Shown one piece after another: positions 1-6,051 of a stretch of 7,341 nt of DNA. Source of the stretch: Rhodospirillales bacterium (GTDB lineage: Bacteria > Pseudomonadota > Alphaproteobacteria > JAREAF01); the NCBI GenBank assembly GCA_029240475.1, contig JAREAF010000138.1, positions 1 to 7,341 on the forward strand, in the 5' to 3' direction. The translations under genes and the position numbers were made by a program. The notes below the pieces were generated by a model, which saw only the letters and a list, made by a program, of their open reading frames with translations, was not told where the DNA came from and did no database searches. Positions within the stretch are counted from its first letter, which is position 1. Every line of letters starts with the position of its first letter.

Positions 1-201
1 CACTTTCCCGTTCGCGGCGGTCACCACCCGGTCGGCGGCGGCAAGATCCTCCCCAGGCTGCAGCAGGGCCGAGGCGCCCTCGCGGACGAAGAATACGTCA
101 CCCGCCTGCTCCACTACGCGGCCGACCGGGTCGGCCTGGGCAGGGGTCGGGGACAGCCAGCCCAGGGCGACGACAAAAGCAAGAACGGTTCTAAGCCGCA
201 T
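1..201 (-). CDS. Secreted FecR-domain-like protein, N-terminal fragment (cut by left edge)
   Basis: Reading the minus strand from the ATG at 201 gives 67 codons open to the left edge, so the C-terminal part is missing. Residues 1-23 form a Sec signal peptide: a basic start (MRLRT), a hydrophobic core (VLAFVVALGWL) and an A-Q-A cleavage site before DPVG. The mature start has the pattern of a FecR domain: VGRVVEQAGDVFFVR, then LLQPGEDL, then DRVVTAANGKV, which matches the family's G-x-V, L-x-x-G and D-R-V-x-T-x-x-x-G positions. A Shine-Dalgarno-like AGAGGA (plus-strand 210-215) lies 8 bases before the ATG and supports this start. FecR domains occur in periplasmic signalling proteins and in many secreted proteins of unknown role, so no specific function is inferred. 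The gene is divergent from the ABC operon, and nothing ties their functions together. The signal peptide is clear; the domain call is moderate because only about 44 mature residues are visible. Confidence 0.7.
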   Translation of the reverse strand, partial: MRLRTVLAFVVALGWLSPTPAQADPVGRVVEQAGDVFFVREGASALLQPGEDLAAADRVVTAANGKV

Positions 202-379
202 CGGACGGATCCTCTGCCCTGGAGCGCGGCCGCAATTCTAGCCCCGCAGGAGAGGCGCGCCGAGTATCCGGACGGGGATGAAGAGGCGTCGGGGCGGCGC
301 TTTCGTCGTTGCGGCGGCATAATTCGTCGCTCCTGCGGGTTTGGCTGGACCGCCGCCCGCAAGACAATAAAGGCGGAGC

Positions 380-391
380 TTGGGGCCCCAA
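380..391. promoter_or_regulatory. Perfect 12-base palindrome, possible operator
   Basis: TTGGGGCCCCAA is an exact inverted repeat with no spacer, centred about 120 bases upstream of the solute-binding protein start and about 185 bases from the FecR-like start. A homodimeric regulator could bind such a site. In DNA this rich in G and C a short palindrome also arises by chance, and there is no second copy in the window to support an operator role. Confidence 0.2.
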
Positions 392-493
392 TCTGAGGGC
401 GGGACGTCACCGTCCTTCAAATCGGCAATAAGAAGCCCTAAGCTATCGGGGGCTTTGGGACAGGTCTGTAGAAAAGCCTGCCCTCATGCAATC

Positions 494-499
494 AGGGAG
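494..499 (+). promoter_or_regulatory. Shine-Dalgarno site deciding the GTG start of the solute-binding protein
   Basis: AGGGAG lies 6 bases before the GTG at 506. This is the only well-placed ribosome-binding site in the upstream open frame. It argues against the longer reading from the TTG at 380, where a GGAG sits only one base from the start codon. Confidence 0.7.
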
Positions 500-505
500 A
501 CTTCA

Positions 506-2083
506 GTGAAAGACATTGAGAAGATTCTTCGGGGAGAAGCCGAAGGCATCGGCCGCCGCGACTTCATGACGCTGGCCGGGGCCCTGGGCGTCGGCACGGC
601 GCTCGGCACGGGCCTCCTCGGCAAGCCGGCGCGCGCCCAGACGCCGAAGAAGGGCGGCCATCTGGTGATCGGCATGGATGGCGCGGGCGCGGGCGACAGC
701 ATCGACCCGGCGACCTACACCGCGACCTACATGCAGACCACCGGCATGCAGTTCTACAACACGCTGGTGGAGGTGGATGAGAAGGGCCAGGTGCAGCCCT
801 CGCTGGCTGAATCCTGGGAGGCCAAGCCGGGCGCGACCGAGTGGGTCGTGAAGCTGCGCAAGGGCGTGCAGTTCCACAACGGCAAGGAGATGAAGGCCGC
901 CGACGTCGTCTACTCGATCAATCACCATCGCGGTGAGGAATCGAAGTCGGCGGCGAAGGCCCTGCTGGCGACCGTCAGCGACATCAAGGCGTCGAGCGAC
1001 AACGAGATCACGATCACGCTCAGCAGCGGCAACGCCGACCTTCCATACCTGCTGGCGGACTATCACCTCGGCGTGGCTCCGGAAGGCGCCGCGTTCGACG
1101 GCCTGGGCACCGGCGCCTTCATCCTCGAGAATTTCGAGCCGGGCGTGCGCACGCTGGCCAAGCGCAACCCGAACTACTGGAACTCCGACAAGCGCGGCCA
1201 CGTGGACTCGACCGAGATCCTGGCCATCAACGACCCGACCGCGCGCGCGAGCGGGTTGCAGAGCGGATCGCTCCACCTGATCAACCGCGCCGATCCCAAG
1301 ATCGTGTCGGTGCTGCAGAAGAACCCGAACATCCAGATCCTCGAGATCTCCGGTGCGGGCCACTACTGCTTCCCGATGCGGGCCGACACGGCGCCGTTCG
1401 ACAACAACGACGTGCGGCTAGCGCTGAAATACGCGATCGACCGCGACGAGATCGTCAAGAAGGTGCTGCGGGGCCATGGCAAAGTCGGCAACGACCAGCC
1501 GATCCCGTCCTTCGATCCGTTCTATGCGGCGGACATCCCGCAGCGGCCGTACGACCCGGACAAGGCCAAGTTCCACCTCAAGAAGTCCGGCTTTTCCGGC
1601 CCCATCATCCTCAGCGTTTCCGACGGCGCCTTCACCGGCGCGGTCGACGCCGCCCAGATCTATCAGGCCAATGCCGCCAAGGCTGGCATCAACCTGCAGG
1701 TGGAGCGCGTGCCGGCCGACGGCTACTGGGACAATGTCTGGATGAAGAAGCCGTTCGTCGCCTCCTACTGGGGCGGCCGTCCGACGGCGGACCTGATGTT
1801 CTCCATCGCCTATGTGTCGGACGCGCCCTGGAACGAGAGCTTCTGGAAGCGCCCGGACTTCGACAAGCTGGTGGTGGCTGCCCGCGCCGAGCTCGATACC
1901 GCTAAGCGCAAGCAGATGTACCGCGACCTGCAGCTGATGGTGGTGGACGACGGGGCCGAGATCATCCCGATGTTCAACAACTTCATCGATGCGGGCCTGA
2001 AGAAGGTGCAGGGCTTCGCTCCCACTCCGACGCTGGAGATGAGCGGGCTCAGAGCCGCCGAGAAGGTCTGGCTCGAGGGCTAA
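506..2083 (+). CDS. ABC transporter solute-binding protein, SBP_bac_5 (DppA/OppA-type), Tat-exported
   Basis: Periplasmic receptor of a dipeptide/oligopeptide/nickel-class importer, 525 residues from the GTG, within the family's usual 500-560. The N-terminus has a twin-arginine signal: GRRDFM with Arg17-Arg18, a hydrophobic stretch at about 22-39, and a likely A-R-A cleavage site at 42-44 before QTPKKGG. The mature part shows family landmarks in order: an N-terminal beta strand (GGHLVIGMDG, about 50-59), SLAESWEAKPGATEWVVKLR, then FHNGKEMKAADVVYSI (the classic F-x-x-G-x-x-x-x-A-x-D-V segment), RNPNYW, and a C-terminal lobe with NDVRLALKYAIDRDEIV. It is the first gene of the operon; its TAA is followed directly by the GTG of the first permease. 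Substrate is unknown: peptides, opines, metal chelates and other solutes are all bound by this family. The Tat signal implies export in folded form, possibly with a cofactor, although many alphaproteobacterial members carry such signals without a known cofactor. Confidence 0.93.
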   Translation: MKDIEKILRGEAEGIGRRDFMTLAGALGVGTALGTGLLGKPARAQTPKKGGHLVIGMDGAGAGDSIDPATYTATYMQTTGMQFYNTLVEVDEKGQVQPSLAESWEAKPGATEWVVKLRKGVQFHNGKEMKAADVVYSINHHRGEESKSAAKALLATVSDIKASSDNEITITLSSGNADLPYLLADYHLGVAPEGAAFDGLGTGAFILENFEPGVRTLAKRNPNYWNSDKRGHVDSTEILAINDPTARASGLQSGSLHLINRADPKIVSVLQKNPNIQILEISGAGHYCFPMRADTAPFDNNDVRLALKYAIDRDEIVKKVLRGHGKVGNDQPIPSFDPFYAADIPQRPYDPDKAKFHLKKSGFSGPIILSVSDGAFTGAVDAAQIYQANAAKAGINLQVERVPADGYWDNVWMKKPFVASYWGGRPTADLMFSIAYVSDAPWNESFWKRPDFDKLVVAARAELDTAKRKQMYRDLQLMVVDDGAEIIPMFNNFIDAGLKKVQGFAPTPTLEMSGLRAAEKVWLEG

Positions 2084-3031
2084 GTGCTAGCCCTGCTTGC
2101 CCGGCGCCTGGCGCTGGGCGTGCTGACGATCCTGGTGACCTCCGTGCTGATCTTTGCCGGCACGGAGGTTCTCCCGGGAGACGTGGCAACCGCCATCCTC
2201 GGGCGATCCGCGACGCCGGAATCGATCGAATCGATTCGCAAGGCGATGGGTCTGCACGACCCCGCGCCGGTCCGCTACGTCCGCTGGCTGACCAACTTCC
2301 TGCAGGGCGATCTCGGCACCTCGCTCGCCAACGGGCGGCCGATCGCCCAGCAGATCGCGTCGAGGCTGGGCAACACCCTCTTCCTCGCCTCCGTGGCGGC
2401 CGCCATCGCCGTGCCGCTCTCCATCATTCTCGGGGTGATGGCCGCGATCCGCGCCAACGGCTTGTTCGACCGCGCGATCAGCGTGGCGACGCTGGTCGCG
2501 ATCTCGTTTCCCGAGTTCTTCATCGCCTATGTCCTGATCATCATCGTCGCCGTCAATCTCGGCTGGTTCCCGAGCCTGGCCTCCATCTCGCCGGTGATGG
2601 ATCTGGGCGACCGGCTCTATGTCGTGGCGCTGCCGGCCCTGACCCTGGTCATGGTGGTCCTGGCGCATATGATGCGCATGACCCGCGCCTCGGTGATCGG
2701 CGTCATGTCCAGCCCCTATATCGAGATGGCGGTGCTGAAGGGGCTGCCGGGCTGGCGCGTGGTCGTCCAGCACGCGCTGCCGAACGCGCTGGCCCCGATC
2801 ATCAACGTGGTGGCCCTGAACCTCGCCTATCTGATCGTCGGGATCATCGTGGTCGAGGTCGTCTTCGTCTATCCCGGCATGGGCCAGTTGATGGTCGATG
2901 CGGTGGCCAAGCGCGACGTTCCCGTGGTGCAGGCCTGCGGCCTCATCTTCGCCGGCACCTATGTCGGCCTCAACATGATCGCCGATATCCTGGCGATCTT
3001 CTCCAATCCGCGCCTGCGGCGGCCGAGGTAA
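2084..3031 (+). CDS. ABC transporter permease, DppB/OppB type
   Basis: First inner-membrane channel subunit of the importer, 315 residues. Hydrophobic segments lie at about 9-29, 99-121, 133-159, 179-198, 238-262 and 283-305, giving the six-helix layout usual for DppB. The long periplasmic region between helices 1 and 2 contains the family's GLHDPAPVRYVRWL and GDLGTSL segments. The cytoplasmic coupling (EAA) loop is at about 212-240, with Glu214, Gly220 and the Leu-Pro at 232-233 (YIEMAVLKG, then HALPNALAPI). This loop docks onto the ATPase. The start is the GTG placed directly after the TAA of the solute-binding gene, with GAGGG (2075-2079) just upstream inside that gene, indicating translational coupling. 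It pairs with the downstream DppC-type permease to form the translocation pathway. Nothing is truncated or missing. Confidence 0.95.
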   Translation: MLALLARRLALGVLTILVTSVLIFAGTEVLPGDVATAILGRSATPESIESIRKAMGLHDPAPVRYVRWLTNFLQGDLGTSLANGRPIAQQIASRLGNTLFLASVAAAIAVPLSIILGVMAAIRANGLFDRAISVATLVAISFPEFFIAYVLIIIVAVNLGWFPSLASISPVMDLGDRLYVVALPALTLVMVVLAHMMRMTRASVIGVMSSPYIEMAVLKGLPGWRVVVQHALPNALAPIINVVALNLAYLIVGIIVVEVVFVYPGMGQLMVDAVAKRDVPVVQACGLIFAGTYVGLNMIADILAIFSNPRLRRPR

Positions 3032-3041
3032 AGGGGGAGCG

Positions 3042-3863
3042 ATGCGGCTCTTCGGGCAAAGGCTCAGTGTCGCGGCAACGATCGGGTTGGTGATCATCGT
3101 CGTCAACATCCTCGCGGCGGTGCTCGCGCCGGTGGTCGCGCCCTATGGCGAGGCGGACATCATCGGCGACGTCTGGGACGCGCCGGAAACATCGCAGACG
3201 GTCTTCGGCCTCGACAATCTCGGCCGCGACATGTTCTCGCGCCTGCTCTATGGCGCGCGCACGACCATCACCATCGCGCTGATCACGACTTTGCTCTCCT
3301 TCACCATCGGCTGCGTGTTCGGCTTCGCCGCGGCGGTGGCGGGCGGCTGGCTGGACATGCTGCTGTCGCGCATCGTCGATGCGCTGATGGCGATCCCGAC
3401 GCTGATCTTCGCGCTGCTGGTGCTCTCGGTGCTCGGCACGTCCATCCCGGTGCTGATCGGCACCATCGCAGTTCTGGACTCCACCCGCGTCTTCCGCCTG
3501 AGCCGCGCCGTGGCGATGAACATCGTGCCGCTGGAATATGTGGAGGCCGCGCGCCTGCGCGGGGAGGGCCTTGCCTGGGTGATGCGGCGCGAGGTGCTGC
3601 CGAACGCGCTCCCGCCGCTGATCGCCGAGTTCGGCCTGCGCTTCTGCTTCACCTTCCTCTTCATCGCCGCGCTGAGCTTCCTTGGGCTCGGCATCCAGCC
3701 GCCCTTCGCGGATTGGGGCGGAATGGTGCGCGACAACGCGCAGGCGATCAGCTTCGGCGGGATCGCGCCGCTGATCCCGGCGGCGGCCATCGCAATCCTG
3801 ACGATCGGCGTCAACCTCGTCGTGGACTGGATCCTCTCCATCCATGCCGCAAGACGGGCCTGA
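3042..3863 (+). CDS. ABC transporter permease, DppC/OppC type
   Basis: Second inner-membrane channel subunit, 273 residues. The N-terminal helix (about 12-33) is followed by the DppC hallmark GLDNLGRDMFSRLLYGAR at about 56-73. Further hydrophobic segments lie at about 78-100, 113-132, 135-155, 199-218 and 243-263. The EAA coupling loop is well conserved: YVEAARLRGEG (166-176) followed by REVLPNALPPLI (183-194). FLGLGIQPPFADWGGM (213-228) is another strong family signature near the C-terminus. The ATG start is 10 bases after the DppB-type stop and is preceded by a strong AGGGGGAG ribosome-binding site at 3032-3039. The gene ends four bases before the preferred ATPase start, or overlaps it by 20 bases if the longer ATPase start is used. 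Substrate specificity cannot be read from a permease of this class. Confidence 0.95.
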   Translation: MRLFGQRLSVAATIGLVIIVVNILAAVLAPVVAPYGEADIIGDVWDAPETSQTVFGLDNLGRDMFSRLLYGARTTITIALITTLLSFTIGCVFGFAAAVAGGWLDMLLSRIVDALMAIPTLIFALLVLSVLGTSIPVLIGTIAVLDSTRVFRLSRAVAMNIVPLEYVEAARLRGEGLAWVMRREVLPNALPPLIAEFGLRFCFTFLFIAALSFLGLGIQPPFADWGGMVRDNAQAISFGGIAPLIPAAAIAILTIGVNLVVDWILSIHAARRA

Positions 3864-3867
3864 GGCG

Positions 3868-5529
3868 ATGGAGCAGAACATCATCCTGACCATCCGCGAC
3901 CTGCAGATCCTCGCCCGGATCGAGGGGCAGCAGGACGCAGCCAAGCCCATTGTCGACGGCGTCAGCCTCGAGCTGCGGCGCGGCGAGGTGCTCGGGCTGA
4001 TTGGCGAATCCGGCGCGGGCAAGTCGACCATCGGCCTTGCCGCCCTCGGCTACACGCGCCCGGGCTGCGTCATATCCGGCGGCAGCATCGTGTTCGACGG
4101 CGTCGACCTGGCCCGCCTGCCGGTCGAGGAGATCCGGAAGTTCCGCGGCAGCCGCGTCGCCTATATCGCGCAGAGCGCCGCCGCCTCCTTCAACCCTGCG
4201 CGCAAGCTGTATGACCAGGTTGGCGAGGCTCCGGTCCGCCATGGCCTCATGAGCTGGTCGGAGGCCAAAGCCCGCTCCACCGAGCTTTTCCGCGAGCTCG
4301 ACCTGCCCAACCCGGACACGTTCGGCGAGCGCTATCCGCACGAGGTCTCCGGCGGTCAGCTGCAGCGCGCCATGGCGGCCATGGCCATGTCCTGCCGCCC
4401 GGAGATCCTGGTGCTCGACGAGCCGACCACCGCACTCGACGTGACGACCCAGATCGAGGTGCTGGCCTCCTTGAAGAAGCTGATCCGCGAGCACCACACC
4501 GCGGGGCTCTATATCACGCACGACCTTGCGGTCGTCGCGCAGATCGCGGACCGCATCATGGTGCTGCGGCACGGCAAGATGGTGGAGGAGGGGCCCGCCG
4601 GCGACATCCTGCACCGGCCGCAGCAGGAATATACCCGCATGCTGGTGTCGGTGCGGGCGGCCGAGACCTCCGCGCCCCTGCCGCCGCCGCGCCACCGCGC
4701 CGCGGGAACTCCGGTCCTCGCGCTGGACCATGTGAGCGCGAGCTATCGGAGCCTGGTCAAGGTCATCAACGACGTCTCGCTGACGATCGCGCGCGGCGAG
4801 ACGGTGGCCGTCGTGGGCGAATCCGGCAGCGGCAAGAGCACGCTCGCGCGCGTGATCTGCGGCCTGCTGCCGCCCGAATCCGGAACCATCGCATTCACCG
4901 GCGAGCCCTTGCCCAAGGCGCTGCGCCAGCGCAGCCGCGACCAGCTGCGCCGGATCCAGATGGTCTATCAGATGCCGGACGTGGCCCTGAACCCGCGCCA
5001 GACCATCGGCGAGATCCTGGGCCGGCCCGTCTCCTTCTATTTCGGCTCCTCCGGCTCCGACGTGCGCGCGCGCGTCAAGGAGCTGCTGGAGATGGTCGAC
5101 CTGCCGGCCGATTTCGCCAAGCGCCGGCCGGGCGAGTTGTCGGGCGGGCAGAAGCAGCGCGTCTCCATCGCCCGCGCGATCGCGGCCAAGCCCGAGCTGA
5201 TGATCTGCGACGAGGTCACCTCGGCGCTCGATCCGCTGGTGGCCGACGGCATCCTCAAGCTCCTGCAGCAGATCCAGGACGAGATGGGGCTGTCCTATCT
5301 GTTCATCACCCATGACCTCGGCGTGGTGCGGCGCGTCTCGGACCGCGTCGCGGTGATGCTGCGCGGCGCGCTGGTGGCGGAGGGACCGCTCGCCAAGGTG
5401 TTCTCCCCGCCCTATCACCCCTACACCGAGCTGCTGCTCTCATCGGTGCCTGAGATGCGGCTCGACTGGCTGGAAGAGGTACTTGCCCGCCGAGCCGAGA
5501 TACCGCGGGTCGCCGCGCTCTCCGCCTAG
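3868..5529 (+). CDS. Fused double ATP-binding protein of a Dpp/Opp-class ABC importer (DppD-DppF fusion type)
   Basis: Cytoplasmic motor carrying both nucleotide-binding domains in one chain, 553 residues from the ATG at 3868. Domain 1: Walker A GESGAGKST (46-54), Q-loop Gln102, signature VSGGQ (160-164), Walker B ILVLDEP with Glu185, switch His218. Domain 2: Walker A GESGSGKST (317-325), Q-loop Gln368, signature LSGGQ (424-428), Walker B LMICDE with Glu449, switch His482. Both sites look catalytically complete. A proline-rich linker (about 264-282) joins them, and PYHPYTELLLSSVPEM (515-530) is the C-terminal Oligo_HPY-like tail of peptide-class ATPases. The layout matches fused ATPases such as YejF or GsiA, though the specific family is not claimed. 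An in-frame ATG at 3844 would add eight residues and overlap the permease. I prefer 3868 because homologues commonly begin shortly before the first beta strand and the codon sits four bases after the permease stop; neither start has an ideal ribosome-binding site. Last gene of the transporter operon. Confidence 0.94.
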   Translation: MEQNIILTIRDLQILARIEGQQDAAKPIVDGVSLELRRGEVLGLIGESGAGKSTIGLAALGYTRPGCVISGGSIVFDGVDLARLPVEEIRKFRGSRVAYIAQSAAASFNPARKLYDQVGEAPVRHGLMSWSEAKARSTELFRELDLPNPDTFGERYPHEVSGGQLQRAMAAMAMSCRPEILVLDEPTTALDVTTQIEVLASLKKLIREHHTAGLYITHDLAVVAQIADRIMVLRHGKMVEEGPAGDILHRPQQEYTRMLVSVRAAETSAPLPPPRHRAAGTPVLALDHVSASYRSLVKVINDVSLTIARGETVAVVGESGSGKSTLARVICGLLPPESGTIAFTGEPLPKALRQRSRDQLRRIQMVYQMPDVALNPRQTIGEILGRPVSFYFGSSGSDVRARVKELLEMVDLPADFAKRRPGELSGGQKQRVSIARAIAAKPELMICDEVTSALDPLVADGILKLLQQIQDEMGLSYLFITHDLGVVRRVSDRVAVMLRGALVAEGPLAKVFSPPYHPYTELLLSSVPEMRLDWLEEVLARRAEIPRVAALSA

Positions 5530-5577
5530 CCTCGCGCCCCAAGTACAGAATTATCTAATACATCCAGCGGTTTGCCT

Positions 5578-5606
5578 GGAGGTCGGGCCGGCCCCGGAGG
5601 TCGGGC
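5578..5606 (+). repeat. Two direct copies of an 11-base GC-rich unit
   Basis: GGAGGTCGGGC occurs at 5578-5588 and again at 5596-5606, an 18-base spacing, each followed by a C/G-rich tail. The copies contribute to the overlapping hairpin in the same gap. It is probably local sequence slippage or part of the RNA fold. No other copies were seen in the window. Confidence 0.5.
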
Positions 5607-5614
5607 GCCGGCCC
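5585..5614 (+). terminator. GC-rich hairpin after the ABC operon, possible terminator
   Basis: GGGCCGGC (5585-5592) can pair with GCCGGCCC (5607-5614). Inside, CCC (5593-5595) pairs with GGG (5603-5605) past one bulged C (5606), leaving a 7-base loop, so the stem has about 11 pairs. The left arm is also part of a 10-base self-palindrome (5585-5594), so other folds compete. It lies about 55 bases after the ATPase stop and about 80 before the DUF2089 start. There is no T-run after it, so intrinsic termination is uncertain. A smaller hairpin (CGCC 5625-5628 with GGCG 5633-5636, loop TTTC) follows. Confidence 0.3.
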
Positions 5615-5691
5615 TGTGCTCTGTCGCCTTTCGGCGGTCCTCCGATGAGCATTATGAATTTTTCAATTTCCTGCAGCATAGTGGCTGCGCC

Positions 5692-6051
5692 ATGCATCAT
5701 TGTTCAATTTGCGGTCATCTCGTCGGCATCCAGAAGGTCTCGTGCCCATCCTGCAAGGTGGGCTTCGAGGGCGACTTCCGGTTGCCACGGCTCGCCCGGC
5801 TGGACAGCGCCGAGCAGCAGCTGGCGGAGCAGTTCCTCCTGTCCGGCGGGAACCTGAAGGAGCTCGCGGTCGCGCTCGGCACCAGCTATCCGACCTTGCG
5901 CAAGCGCCTCGATGCGTTGACCGAGAGCCTGCAGCGCCTGCGCCGCGAGGACGAGGCGGAGGCCGACCGGATGTTGGACGGGGTCGAGGCGGGACAGCGG
6001 CGCGCCGAGGAAGCCGCGCGCCTGATCAGGGAGATGAGCGGTGGATCCTAA
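5692..6051 (+). CDS. DUF2089-family protein: zinc ribbon plus helix-turn-helix
   Basis: Small cytoplasmic protein of 119 residues from the ATG at 5692. The N-terminus has four cysteines spaced C-x2-C-x10-C-x2-C (Cys4, Cys7, Cys18, Cys21; HCSICG and SCPSCK), a zinc-ribbon pattern, followed by GFEGDFRLPRLARL. Residues about 43-77 (LAEQFLLSGGNLKELAVALG then SYPTLRKRLDAL) form a helix-turn-helix resembling sigma-factor region 4, which is the DUF2089 signature. The C-terminal third is charged and helical. A DNA-binding regulatory role is plausible but undemonstrated for the family. The same frame is open upstream to a TTG at 5572, but those 40 residues are low-complexity and run through the intergenic hairpin, so the start just before the zinc ribbon is preferred; its ribosome-binding site is weak (GTGG, 7 bases away). 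It overlaps the LemA gene by 11 bases, suggesting translational coupling and a shared role. Confidence 0.85.
   Translation: MHHCSICGHLVGIQKVSCPSCKVGFEGDFRLPRLARLDSAEQQLAEQFLLSGGNLKELAVALGTSYPTLRKRLDALTESLQRLRREDEAEADRMLDGVEAGQRRAEEAARLIREMSGGS
6028..6033 (+). promoter_or_regulatory. Shine-Dalgarno site for the LemA GTG start
   Basis: AGGGAG lies 7 bases before the GTG at 6041, within the end of the DUF2089 gene. Its spacing supports the GTG as the true LemA start despite the 11-base overlap of the two coding regions. Confidence 0.65.

Larger units (their letters stand above)
202..505. other. Divergent intergenic region, no gene supported
   Basis: This stretch of about 300 bases separates the leftward FecR-like gene from the rightward ABC operon and should hold promoters for both. 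On the minus strand a TAGAAT (plus-strand 235-240) resembles a sigma-70 -10 box about 34 bases before the FecR-like ATG, but no good -35 box is placed upstream. On the plus strand no convincing -35/-10 pair was found. It contains a 12-base perfect palindrome (380-391) and a weak hairpin (AAGCCC 433-438 with GGGCTT 450-455, 11-base loop). Open frames here lack ribosome-binding sites and recognisable protein features. The region is somewhat less GC-rich towards 420-505, as expected for a leader. Confidence 0.6.

Noticed and set aside
341..370. TTGGCT with a 17-base spacer to ACAATA as a sigma-70 promoter for the ABC operon
   Set aside because: The -10 element matches the consensus too poorly to report as a promoter.
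114..420. Several short minus-strand frames in the divergent intergenic region
   Set aside because: They overlap each other and the FecR-like leader, are Arg/Pro/Ser-rich and lack ribosome-binding sites or recognisable features.
380..505. TTG at 380 as the start of the solute-binding protein, adding 42 residues
   Set aside because: The extra residues would precede a complete twin-arginine signal peptide, and the TTG has no properly spaced ribosome-binding site, whereas the GTG at 506 has AGGGAG 6 bases upstream.
503..1363. Minus-strand open frame of 286 codons opposite the solute-binding protein
   Set aside because: Antisense to conserved SBP_bac_5 sequence, and the translation shows no coherent protein features.
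2087..3109. Minus-strand open frame of 340 codons opposite the DppB-type permease
   Set aside because: Highly charged His/Asp/Arg-rich translation with no domain, antisense to a clear permease; a compositional shadow.
2970..4031. Minus-strand open frame of 353 codons opposite the DppC-type permease
   Set aside because: Same shadow pattern: low-complexity charged sequence antisense to a conserved membrane protein.
3811..5418. Long minus-strand open frame (535 codons) opposite the ATPase gene
   Set aside because: It lies entirely antisense to a gene with complete ABC motifs. Its translation is rich in Arg, Asp, His and Gln with no recognisable domain, which is the usual shadow of GC-rich coding DNA.
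5572..5691. TTG at 5572 as the start of the DUF2089 protein
   Set aside because: The added 40 residues are translated from the GC-rich hairpin and repeat region and do not resemble the family, which begins just before the zinc ribbon.
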